This document shows positions 53,221 through 61,174 of a DNA stretch of 64,000 bases, piece by piece; the stretch's first letter is position 1, and the number at the start of each line of letters is the position of its first letter. The stretch spans positions 1 to 64,000 of the forward strand of contig NZ_NAEW01000009.1 of NCBI RefSeq assembly GCF_002075345.1, in the 5' to 3' direction. Source of the stretch: Citrobacter braakii. GTDB taxonomy: Bacteria > Pseudomonadota > Gammaproteobacteria > Enterobacterales > Enterobacteriaceae. The position numbers and the translations under genes were made by a program. The notes under the pieces are model-generated. The model ran no database searches. It was not told where the DNA came from and saw only the letters and a program-made list of their open reading frames with translations.

Positions 53221-56200
53221 ATGGCTGACAGCGATCTGAATCTGGCCCTGCGCGTTACCGCCGACCTGAACGAAGCGGTGCAGGGCCTGAATAACCTCAG
53301 CGGACAGGTTAAAGCCACCGGCGAGGCCGCCGCAAGCAGCAGCGCGCAGTGGCAGCAGAACGCCCGCAGCGTGGAAGAGGTGGTGGCCGCCCAGGTTGCC
53401 GCCATGAATCGCGGACAGGCGTGGGCGCGTGAAGAGGCCCGTCTGGCCGAAGCGGAGGAAGCCGCGCAAAAAGCAGCAGCGGCGCAGGCGAAGGAGACGG
53501 ACAAACTCCGTAAAGACCTTGATAACCTGCTGGGCTCCATTGACCCGGCACAAAAGGCGATGGGTAAACTGGACGCCCAGGAAGAAAAGCTGCGTAAATC
53601 CTTTAAGGCCGGTCTGATTGATAAAGACACGCTGGATGATTTTCTGGGGAAAATCGCGCAGCAGCGTGAGGCGCTCGACACGCTCTCAGCCGGTACCCGT
53701 AAATTCTCCCTGAATTCACGTACAGCGGTACGTGAACTGCGTTTCACCTTTGACGAACTGCTGACCGGTCGCTACACCAACGCGGGCAGCAATCTGTTTG
53801 CACTGGGCAATCAGCTCGGTCTTCTGCCGCCCATTTTCAGCGCCACCACGCTGGCGGTGGGCGGCTTTGTGGCCGCGCTGGGCGGCATTGGCTATGCCGT
53901 TTATACCAGCCTGCGCGACGAGGAGGCGTTTAACCGCAGCCTGCAACTGACCGGCAATATCACCGGGCAGACGGCAGCCAGCCTGGAGAAGATGACCGGA
54001 AAACTCGGTCAGGCAAAAGGAGACTTCGCCTCTGTCCGTGATGTGCTCAACGGTCTGGTCAGCAGCGGGCAGTATACCGGGAGAACGCTGAACGATGTGG
54101 CGGGCGCTGCCGTGGCCATGATGCAACTGACCGGCAAATCTGCTGATGATACCGTCCGGTCCTTTTCCCGGATGAGCAGCAGCGTCACCGACTGGGCGCT
54201 GGAGAGCAACCAGCAGTACCACTGGCTGGATCTGGCGACTTACCAGCGTATCGCGTCGCTGGAAAAACAGGGTGACAAAGAGGCCGCCATTTCGCTGGCC
54301 AGCCAGCGGTATACACAGGTCGCGCAGGAACGTCTTGGCGACCTGAAAAACCAGCTCAACTGGCTGGAAAGTGCCTGGGATGGCGTCACCGAAGCGGTGG
54401 GCCGGTTTGGTCATGCGCTTAAGCGGGACCTTAAAGTCTCGCTGGGGCTCGGTAATATCGAAGAACAAATCCAGAAGCTGGAAGAGGCAAAGCGACTGGG
54501 CATGTACAGTACCCTCGGTCAGCCCATCCCCTGGAATCAGGGCATGGAGCGGGATCTGCAGAACCTGTATCAGCAGCGTGACGCGCAAAATAAAGCCAGC
54601 CAGAAAAAAGCCAGTCAGCAGAAAGTAAATGATGATGCCATTGCCGCCCAGAAAAAGCTGCAGCAGACCTGGGACAACAACCGTACCAGCATTGAGAAAG
54701 AAGCCGACGCAGTTGAACAATTGCGCCAGAACTATGCTGCGCTGTGGAAAACGGCGAGCGGACGGGAAACCCTTCAGGACAGGGGGGTCACGTCCACTGA
54801 CGGTAAGCATTTCAGTGGTGGTCAGTGGGATACTGATGTTAAAAATCTCAATCCTGATGAGAAAAAGGCGGAGCAGTACAATGACCAGCTGAAACAGCGT
54901 CTGACCCAGGTCGGCAAACTGACGGAGCTGGAAAAAGTTGAAGCGGATATCCGTGACGGAAAGCTGCAGAACGCCACGGTCGCCGAACAGAACGAAGCAC
55001 GTGCGCTGGCGAAAAAGATTGATGCGCAGGTGGCGGCCAACAAAGCCGCACAGGCTGCAGCCAGTCAAAGCAAGCGGACGTTTGAGGACAACCAGCGTTT
55101 TGTGCAGTCCCTGCAGCATCTGGCGGCAAAGCGCAGCGAAGACGCGGCGGTCACCCGGACGCAGGAAATTGCCACCCGCAACCTCACCGCCGCCCAGCGG
55201 GCGCAGGCTGAAGCGGCAAATGCCATCATCAACGCCCAGGAGTTTAAGCAGCAGAACTTTCAGCTGCAGCTACAGCTGATGCGCGCCAGTGGCCAGCAGG
55301 AACAGGCACAGATGGCGGAACTGCATGCACAACTGGGTAAACAACGGGAAAACTTTGTTGCATCAGGCAATACCGAAGGGGTGAGCCTGATTGACAAACT
55401 GCTGCCGCTCCAGGAGACACAGATTCGGGTCAATGAAATCAAACGTCAGTTTGATGAACTTGAGCAGTATCGTTCCCGGCAGGAAAACCATATTCAGGCT
55501 GAGGTCCAGACCGGACTGATTAGCGAAATTGAAGGTCGTCAGCAACTGGTTGACCTTCATCAGCAGGTGGCGGACAAAATTAGCGCCACCCTGCCTGAAT
55601 TACGGGAAATGGCAAAACTGCCGGGTACAGCCGGTGAAAATATCCGAAAGATGCTGGAGGATCTGGATACTGAGTTATTGAGATTACACGCGACAACCGG
55701 AAGCCTGACACAGGCATTTAAGAATGGGTTGCAGGACGGGATAGAGTCTTCTTTGAAAGGATTAGCCACTGGCACAATGTCTCTCAGCAGTGCAGTTCTT
55801 AACCTTGGACAATCTATTGTTAATGCGATGGCACAAATTGCCGCGCAAAAACTGGCCCAAATGGCGATATCAGGCTTGTCCTCCGGGGCTGGAGCAATTG
55901 GTCTTGGGGCATTATTCGCCGCCACCGGCGGCTATATTCAGGGCCCCGGCACAGCCACTTCCGACAGCATTCCGGCTCGTCTCTCTGACGGCGAATATGT
56001 GGTTCGCGCCGCCGCTGTCAGTCATTATGGCGTGGATTTTTTACATGCTCTCAACGCCACCCGGCTGCGCAAGTTCGCAGAAGGCGGCCTGGTCTCCCCG
56101 TTGCATCTTCCCTCCCTGCCTCCGGTGACCGCGTCGTCATTATCTGACGCACCGGCGCTGAGTTCGCAGGCACCGGCTCCGGTTATTCAGCAGACGCTGG

Positions 56201-56331
56201 TGATGAATGCGGGTGAGGCATTCCAGCGTGGTATTAACACCGTGGAGGGAGAACGCGCCTTTATGACCTTCATTAGGGTGAATAAACAGACTATAGGACA
56301 GGAACTGGGGGTAAGCCCGCATGGCACATGA
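53221..56331 (+). CDS. Tape measure protein
   Basis: 1036 residues. Alanine/glutamine-rich coiled coils (e.g. AEEAAQKAAAAQAKETDKLR) throughout, a hydrophobic pair (about 205-230: LFALGNQLGLLPPIFSATTL, VGGFVAALGGIGYAVYTSL) and a glycine-rich membrane-like end (SSGAGAIGLGALFAATGGYI). At about 0.15 nm per residue it predicts a tail near 150 nm. Long antisense frames across it are shadows. The last 11 bases overlap the next gene. Confidence 0.93.
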   Translation: MADSDLNLALRVTADLNEAVQGLNNLSGQVKATGEAAASSSAQWQQNARSVEEVVAAQVAAMNRGQAWAREEARLAEAEEAAQKAAAAQAKETDKLRKDLDNLLGSIDPAQKAMGKLDAQEEKLRKSFKAGLIDKDTLDDFLGKIAQQREALDTLSAGTRKFSLNSRTAVRELRFTFDELLTGRYTNAGSNLFALGNQLGLLPPIFSATTLAVGGFVAALGGIGYAVYTSLRDEEAFNRSLQLTGNITGQTAASLEKMTGKLGQAKGDFASVRDVLNGLVSSGQYTGRTLNDVAGAAVAMMQLTGKSADDTVRSFSRMSSSVTDWALESNQQYHWLDLATYQRIASLEKQGDKEAAISLASQRYTQVAQERLGDLKNQLNWLESAWDGVTEAVGRFGHALKRDLKVSLGLGNIEEQIQKLEEAKRLGMYSTLGQPIPWNQGMERDLQNLYQQRDAQNKASQKKASQQKVNDDAIAAQKKLQQTWDNNRTSIEKEADAVEQLRQNYAALWKTASGRETLQDRGVTSTDGKHFSGGQWDTDVKNLNPDEKKAEQYNDQLKQRLTQVGKLTELEKVEADIRDGKLQNATVAEQNEARALAKKIDAQVAANKAAQAAASQSKRTFEDNQRFVQSLQHLAAKRSEDAAVTRTQEIATRNLTAAQRAQAEAANAIINAQEFKQQNFQLQLQLMRASGQQEQAQMAELHAQLGKQRENFVASGNTEGVSLIDKLLPLQETQIRVNEIKRQFDELEQYRSRQENHIQAEVQTGLISEIEGRQQLVDLHQQVADKISATLPELREMAKLPGTAGENIRKMLEDLDTELLRLHATTGSLTQAFKNGLQDGIESSLKGLATGTMSLSSAVLNLGQSIVNAMAQIAAQKLAQMAISGLSSGAGAIGLGALFAATGGYIQGPGTATSDSIPARLSDGEYVVRAAAVSHYGVDFLHALNATRLRKFAEGGLVSPLHLPSLPPVTASSLSDAPALSSQAPAPVIQQTLVMNAGEAFQRGINTVEGERAFMTFIRVNKQTIGQELGVSPHGT

Positions 56332-57277
56332 AACCGGTACGGCCAGCAGTGAAACCGACCTGCTGCAAAAGCTCGATACCTTTCTGACCGGCAACGCACA
56401 ACTGACGGTCACCGGCGAACAGTGGCAACGCATTTATGATCACACCACGCAGGCAGGCGACAGTGTGGAGACGTCCCGCGCGGTGGTCTGGCAGGCACCG
56501 GGGGCTTCCGGCGGCGACAAAATATATATCGGGGCTTATACCCACGGCGTGACGGCCAGTAACACTTACAACCTCTGTTTTTGCGGCGGCAGCATGTTCA
56601 GCGCCGCCGGTGTGGTGTATGACGATATGCATTCCGGTTTTATCAATATCAGTAAGGACGTGGTGTTATTTGCCGATCGCCGTAGTTTCCGTTACTGGTT
56701 CTTTGCCAGTGGTCGCCGTGTCATTGTGGTGACCGGCGTGAACACCATTTACAGTTCCGCATATTGTGGCTTCATGTTGCCGGTGGTTAATCCGTCAGAA
56801 TACCCGTACCCGCTGGTGATTGCCGGGAGCGCCAGCAATACCGGACTGCGTTACTCCGATACCACGGATGCGCACAGTTCCATTGTTGATCCGCGACAGA
56901 AAAACTTCTGGCTGCTGTATCCCGATCAGGGCTGGCGGGATATTTACGGCAGAAACTACAGTTACAGTACCACCGGGGCAGATAAACGTTATCTGACGCC
57001 CAACGGAGCCACGCGATATAAAAGCGGCATTCTGCAGACCCTGACCGCTTTGCAGGCCTCCCCCGGCAGTCACTGCCCGCTGTTTCCTGTGGAAGTCCGG
57101 TCGCTGGAAGAGTCCGGCGTCAACTTTCTGGGCGCGCTCGATGGCGTGTTCTGGTTGCCGGGCGTGGGGCGGGCTTCAGAAGACACCATCAGTTCAGCGG
57201 ATGGTCACCAGTACGTGGTGTTTCAGAATGGTTTTCGTATCACACCCTGTGATTATTTTGCGGTGGAGGTGTCCTAA
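56321..57277 (+). CDS. Tail-tip protein A
   Basis: 318 residues, beta-rich. SSETDLLQKLDTFLTGNAQL start; GDKIYIGAYTHGVTASNTYN and ALDGVFWLPGVGR late. Shares organisation and the closing pattern (GHQYVVFQNGFR) with the next gene (SEQWMVFPVARL), suggesting distant paralogues. Family of phage tail proteins of unknown exact role in siphovirus-type transposable phages. Confidence 0.72.
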   Translation: MAHETGTASSETDLLQKLDTFLTGNAQLTVTGEQWQRIYDHTTQAGDSVETSRAVVWQAPGASGGDKIYIGAYTHGVTASNTYNLCFCGGSMFSAAGVVYDDMHSGFINISKDVVLFADRRSFRYWFFASGRRVIVVTGVNTIYSSAYCGFMLPVVNPSEYPYPLVIAGSASNTGLRYSDTTDAHSSIVDPRQKNFWLLYPDQGWRDIYGRNYSYSTTGADKRYLTPNGATRYKSGILQTLTALQASPGSHCPLFPVEVRSLEESGVNFLGALDGVFWLPGVGRASEDTISSADGHQYVVFQNGFRITPCDYFAVEVS

Positions 57278-58161
57278 TGGCGTACCAGACGGGTTCGATG
57301 AAAGATGCGCTGGATTTAATGAAACAGCTTATTCCTGTACTGCAGGCGCAGGGCTGGGTGGTGGATAAACAGGCATTCAGTAACGGGAACGGGGAATGGT
57401 ATATCCACAATGCCGCTGATGCTTATTTCAGTATCACTGGAGAAGAGAGTTCTTCCAGCTACAGTTCTCTTGGCATTGCCGGAAATACCGGATTTGATGG
57501 TACTAAAAATGCTTATAGTCAACCGGGAAGCACCGGACTGGACTGGGTGTATCTCGGCGGTGGTGATGATCCTGTTATCACTTTTGACGCGTTTATTACT
57601 CCCCGCTACTGTCACGTGACCACGCAGACCAGGCAAAGCTTCTTCCGTCATTTCGGGTTTGGCGTGCTTGATAAAGAAGGTGATTACACCGGAGGGCAGT
57701 ATCTGTACCGGGGCGGTTCGGTCCTGCCGTTCGATCACCATATGAATAGCTACGATTCTTTCGTACGGGCTGAATTACCCGATGAGACCGGGCTGACTGC
57801 GGGCTGGTATCCATTCAGAAATACCGTTCCGCGCGCAATGGGACTGGGCGGACCAATGTATGACCCCCTGCATCCGGATTTACTGGCCGTGGAGACGAGT
57901 CAGAGTGCGCTGGGTGGCATTCTGGCCCCGGTACCTAATGCCGTCTACCTGACCACGTCAAAGAACGTGAACCTGCGGGCCGGCGTGGTTCCGGACTTTT
58001 GTGTCTGTCACATGAAAGGGCTTACTCCCCGGGCGAAGGTTGAAATTAACAGTGAGCAGTGGATGGTGTTCCCCGTCGCGCGTCTGACGCTGACCATGCC
58101 TGATAAATGGCATAATGACGACACCTTCACCTATGCCTATGCCCTGCGGATGAACGCATGA
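57277..58161 (+). CDS. Tail-tip protein B
   Basis: 294 residues; begins with a helix (GSMKDALDLMKQLIPVLQAQ) like its neighbour's, then beta-rich with GSTGLDWVYLGGGDDP and VPNAVYLTTSKNVN. Starts within the previous stop (TAATG). Likely part of the tail tip or baseplate. Confidence 0.72.
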   Translation: MAYQTGSMKDALDLMKQLIPVLQAQGWVVDKQAFSNGNGEWYIHNAADAYFSITGEESSSSYSSLGIAGNTGFDGTKNAYSQPGSTGLDWVYLGGGDDPVITFDAFITPRYCHVTTQTRQSFFRHFGFGVLDKEGDYTGGQYLYRGGSVLPFDHHMNSYDSFVRAELPDETGLTAGWYPFRNTVPRAMGLGGPMYDPLHPDLLAVETSQSALGGILAPVPNAVYLTTSKNVNLRAGVVPDFCVCHMKGLTPRAKVEINSEQWMVFPVARLTLTMPDKWHNDDTFTYAYALRMNA

Positions 58162-59840
58162 GTGACTGTTACCGTATCCCGCAAGCCCGGTCATTTTCGG
58201 GACGTCTGCCGGGAATGCCTCACCCGGTCAGCCTGGTCACAGGCCAGCGTCCGCCCTCGCTGGTTATTTCCCCTGTCGTTCGTTCCGGTCAGGTAACTTC
58301 TGTGGGGCATTCTCCCCTGGTTTTACCGGCAGCCGGTGACCGTATCCCGGCGTTCATCTGGCAGTTTTATAACCGGGTGATTGCCATTCCGGAAATGCTG
58401 TCACTCGGCAGTATCAGCACCACGCAGGTACTGAAGGTCAGCGTCTGGAATGCCACGCTGGCCCCGGTTCAGCTCCGCTCTCAGGTGGTGACCGGCAATG
58501 AAGGTATCGCACTCAATGGTCCTGCCATTCCGCTTTCCCTGAACCGGCTCGGCCTGCGGAGCTGGACGCTGACCGTCACGATGGACGGCCCGGATGGCAT
58601 TAACAGCCAGATAACCTGGGTTACAGATACAAATCGTCGGGTGATTTTTACCCTGACGGGCCGCCGTTCTGTTCCCTGGCTGTTGCTGCCACAACAGGAC
58701 GTGACCGAAACGCTGTCCTGGAAAACCGATATTCTGGCCTCACAGAACGGGGCGGAGCAGCGTATTGCACGCCGGTTGTCACCGCGACGCACACTGGCGT
58801 TTCAGGTGCTGGCTGCGGGTAATGACCGTCAGCGACTGGAGGCTGACCTGTTCCACTTTGGCAGCCGTGTCTGGTCAGTACCGGTGTTTATGGATGTACT
58901 GACTTTCTCACACCCCGTTTCTCCGGGCCGTCTGACGTTGCCACTCAGCCCCCGCTGGCGTGATATTCATCCCGGCAGTAATCTTCTGTTGCGCACGGGG
59001 TCTGGCATGGCGGATGACAATGAAACTGTGGAGGTCAGTACACTGGATGATAAAACCATCACCCTGAAACGTCCTGTTACCCGTTACTGGCCAGCCGGTA
59101 CCCGTCTGTATCCGCTACGCAGCGCTCATCTGACGGATATGCCGGTGCTGACGCGGAAATCGGATGGCGTGGCAACGGCGCAGGTTCGTTTTCGTTTCAG
59201 TGGTCATCAGGTCTTTGACGATACACACATCACACCCCCTGTTACATACCGGGGTTTTCCGGTACTTGAGCCGGGCAGTGACTGGTCAGAGGATTTAACG
59301 GGGCAGTACACGCGTCTGCTGGCGGAGTTCGACAGCGACACTGGCGCCACGGTGCAGATGGATTTGGCCGGACGGGCCTTTACCCTGCAGCGTCACCACT
59401 GGCTGGCGGCAGGACGGGAGACTCAGGCCACGCTGCGTGCGCTGTTTTACTCGCTTTACGGGCGTCAGCGCCCGGTCTGGGTCGGCAGCCAGTGCAGTGA
59501 TTTCACGCCCTTATCCATGACAGGAAATGTGATGCTTATTGTGGCCTGTGGCATCAGTCGCTTCGGACCGCAACCGGGACGCCAGGATATTCGTATCGAA
59601 ACTCATCAGGGGGTGTATTACCGGCGCATTGTGTCCGCTGCTGCCGCTGACAGCGCGACAGAGCATCTCACCCTCGATGGTGACGGACTGACACTTAAGC
59701 AGCCCGATATTTTCAAGGTCTCCTGGCTCACGCTGTGCCGTAATGACAGCGACGATATCGCCTGGAAACATATCACTGACGCAGACGGCTGCGCGAATAT
59801 TACAGTTAATTTCAGGGGAGTACGCGATGAGCTGGAATAG
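58158..59840 (+). CDS. Distal tail/tail-tip protein
   Basis: 560 residues, beta-rich, starting MSDCYRIPQARSFSGRLPGM. LEADLFHFGSRVWSVPVFMD and WPAGTRLYPLRSAHLTDMPV are recognisable blocks of the distal tail proteins preceding BR0599-type genes. Probably forms the hub linking tube to tip. ATGA at start; 14-base overlap at end. Confidence 0.75.
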   Translation: MSDCYRIPQARSFSGRLPGMPHPVSLVTGQRPPSLVISPVVRSGQVTSVGHSPLVLPAAGDRIPAFIWQFYNRVIAIPEMLSLGSISTTQVLKVSVWNATLAPVQLRSQVVTGNEGIALNGPAIPLSLNRLGLRSWTLTVTMDGPDGINSQITWVTDTNRRVIFTLTGRRSVPWLLLPQQDVTETLSWKTDILASQNGAEQRIARRLSPRRTLAFQVLAAGNDRQRLEADLFHFGSRVWSVPVFMDVLTFSHPVSPGRLTLPLSPRWRDIHPGSNLLLRTGSGMADDNETVEVSTLDDKTITLKRPVTRYWPAGTRLYPLRSAHLTDMPVLTRKSDGVATAQVRFRFSGHQVFDDTHITPPVTYRGFPVLEPGSDWSEDLTGQYTRLLAEFDSDTGATVQMDLAGRAFTLQRHHWLAAGRETQATLRALFYSLYGRQRPVWVGSQCSDFTPLSMTGNVMLIVACGISRFGPQPGRQDIRIETHQGVYYRRIVSAAAADSATEHLTLDGDGLTLKQPDIFKVSWLTLCRNDSDDIAWKHITDADGCANITVNFRGVRDELE

Positions 59841-60639
59841 TCAGGAATACAGCGTGGCGGCAGGTCAGCCGGTTATGCTGTACCAGTTCAGTCTGGGCAA
59901 TAAGTTCTGGCGTTACACCAGTGCCGATATGGATTTGACCATGCTGGGGCAGCACTGGGAGGCGGTAGCCATCAGGGACGGCGGTTTCATGCAGGGTACC
60001 GGTGATAATGTCGAAATCTCGCTGGCCAGTAACAACCCTGTGGTGCAGCTGTTTCGCGGCATTCCCCCCTCCAGTCCGGTGCAGGTCCGGGTATATCGCT
60101 GGCATAACACTGACCCGGCTCAGGAGTGCCATACCGTCTGGGTGGGGTCTGTCAGCGAAGTGCGGCGCGAATCGCCGGAACAGGTAAAACTGCTGTCAAC
60201 CGGCGTGGCCAGCAGTTTTACGCGTACCGGACTGCGGCTGACCTGGGGGCGTGGATGCCCTTATTCTCTTTACGATCACAACTGTCGGGTCAGCGCAGAG
60301 CGAATGGCTGTCCGGGATTTGCCGGTTACTGCCGTTACGGGCAGTGGTATCACGGTCACGCTGCCCGCCGGAACAACGCAGGGGTATTTCAGTGGCGGGT
60401 ATATTGAATGGACGGATGATGGTTTTCTGCAGCGCCGGGGAATTCGTACTCACAGCGACAGCGTACTGCAGCTATTCGGTGGCGGACAGGGAATCAGTAC
60501 TGGCATGGTCATCACGGCGTATCCGGGGTGTGATCTGACGCTGGAAACCTGCGCAAAAAAATTCAGCAATCAGCTTAACTATGGCGGATGTCCGCATATG
60601 CCGGGTATTTCGCCATGGGAAATTATTAAAGTGTTTTAA
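59827..60639 (+). CDS. BR0599/DUF2163 family tail-tip protein
   Basis: 270 residues from ATG 59827. Hallmarks: YQFSLGNKFWRYTSADMDLT, GRGCPYSLYDHNC with conserved cysteines, and CAKKFSNQLNYGGCPHMPG. Family conserved in gene-transfer agents and siphovirus tail tips, where it binds an Fe-S cluster in some members (cysteines C-x-C pattern seen here). Confidence 0.88.
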   Translation: MSWNSQEYSVAAGQPVMLYQFSLGNKFWRYTSADMDLTMLGQHWEAVAIRDGGFMQGTGDNVEISLASNNPVVQLFRGIPPSSPVQVRVYRWHNTDPAQECHTVWVGSVSEVRRESPEQVKLLSTGVASSFTRTGLRLTWGRGCPYSLYDHNCRVSAERMAVRDLPVTAVTGSGITVTLPAGTTQGYFSGGYIEWTDDGFLQRRGIRTHSDSVLQLFGGGQGISTGMVITAYPGCDLTLETCAKKFSNQLNYGGCPHMPGISPWEIIKVF

Positions 60640-60649
60640 TGGAGGCAAT

Positions 60650-60883
60650 ATGTGGGTTCAGATAGCGTATTACGTGGCAGTTCTGGTGGCATCCTATTTT
60701 ATCAGTGTGGCGGTCGCCAGAAAAAATCAGGGCAGCAACGCGAAGCCGGAAACCGCAGATAACTGGGAATTCCCGCAGGCGCAGGAAGGGACGGCCCAGT
60801 GTATTTTCTTTGGTGACTGCTGGACCCAGGACTGGTTTGTCCTGGCTTACGGGAATTATCGTTATGCCGCCATCAAAAAATAA
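60650..60883 (+). CDS. Small tail-assembly membrane protein
   Basis: 77 residues from ATG 60650 (GGAGG upstream). One transmembrane helix (WVQIAYYVAVLVASYFISVA) and a soluble end (GTAQCIFFGDCWTQDWFVLA). Genes of this kind recur between BR0599-like and TipJ-like genes in transposable siphophages. Confidence 0.75.
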   Translation: MWVQIAYYVAVLVASYFISVAVARKNQGSNAKPETADNWEFPQAQEGTAQCIFFGDCWTQDWFVLAYGNYRYAAIKK

Positions 60884-61103
60884 TACGGTCCTGCGGGTCA
60901 CGCTGGTTCATGTTCGTCAGGCGGGTTACTGTCCGCAGGGAGCCCGCCAGTTTGCACGGCGTTATGGACTGGATTTTCGCCGGTTTATTCGCGATGGTTT
61001 TATTGATGCTGAAATATTATTGTCCACCGGCGATGAACTGGCAGTCCGGCTGGTTGAATTTGCCCGCCAGGACGCGTTGCAGAATAAAAGTTTGCCAGAT
61101 TAA
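60864..61103 (+). CDS. Small tail-associated protein
   Basis: 79 residues from ATG 60864. YCPQGARQFARRYGLDFRRF and FIDAEILLSTGDELAVRLVE match short proteins found at this place in transposable siphophages (after the membrane protein, before TipJ). Overlaps the previous gene by 20 bases. Function unknown. Confidence 0.75.
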   Translation: MPPSKNNTVLRVTLVHVRQAGYCPQGARQFARRYGLDFRRFIRDGFIDAEILLSTGDELAVRLVEFARQDALQNKSLPD

Positions 61104-61130
61104 ATTCGCTGTCTGATTTAATCACCTTAA

Positions 61131-61159
61131 TTGACAGAAAACATCTCACTGTATTTATA
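61131..61159 (+). promoter_or_regulatory. Possible promoter before the tail-tip J-like gene
   Basis: Perfect -35 TTGACA, 17-base spacer, weak -10 TTTATA, in the 71-base gap before 61175. The -10 is poor; offered as a possibility only. Confidence 0.3.
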
Positions 61160-61174
61160 ACCGGGACGCATATC

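Noticed and set aside
53716-55119. 467-codon leftward frame across the tape measure gene
   Set aside because: Leucine/valine-rich antisense shadow of a GC-biased gene; no ribosome site and opposite to every late gene.
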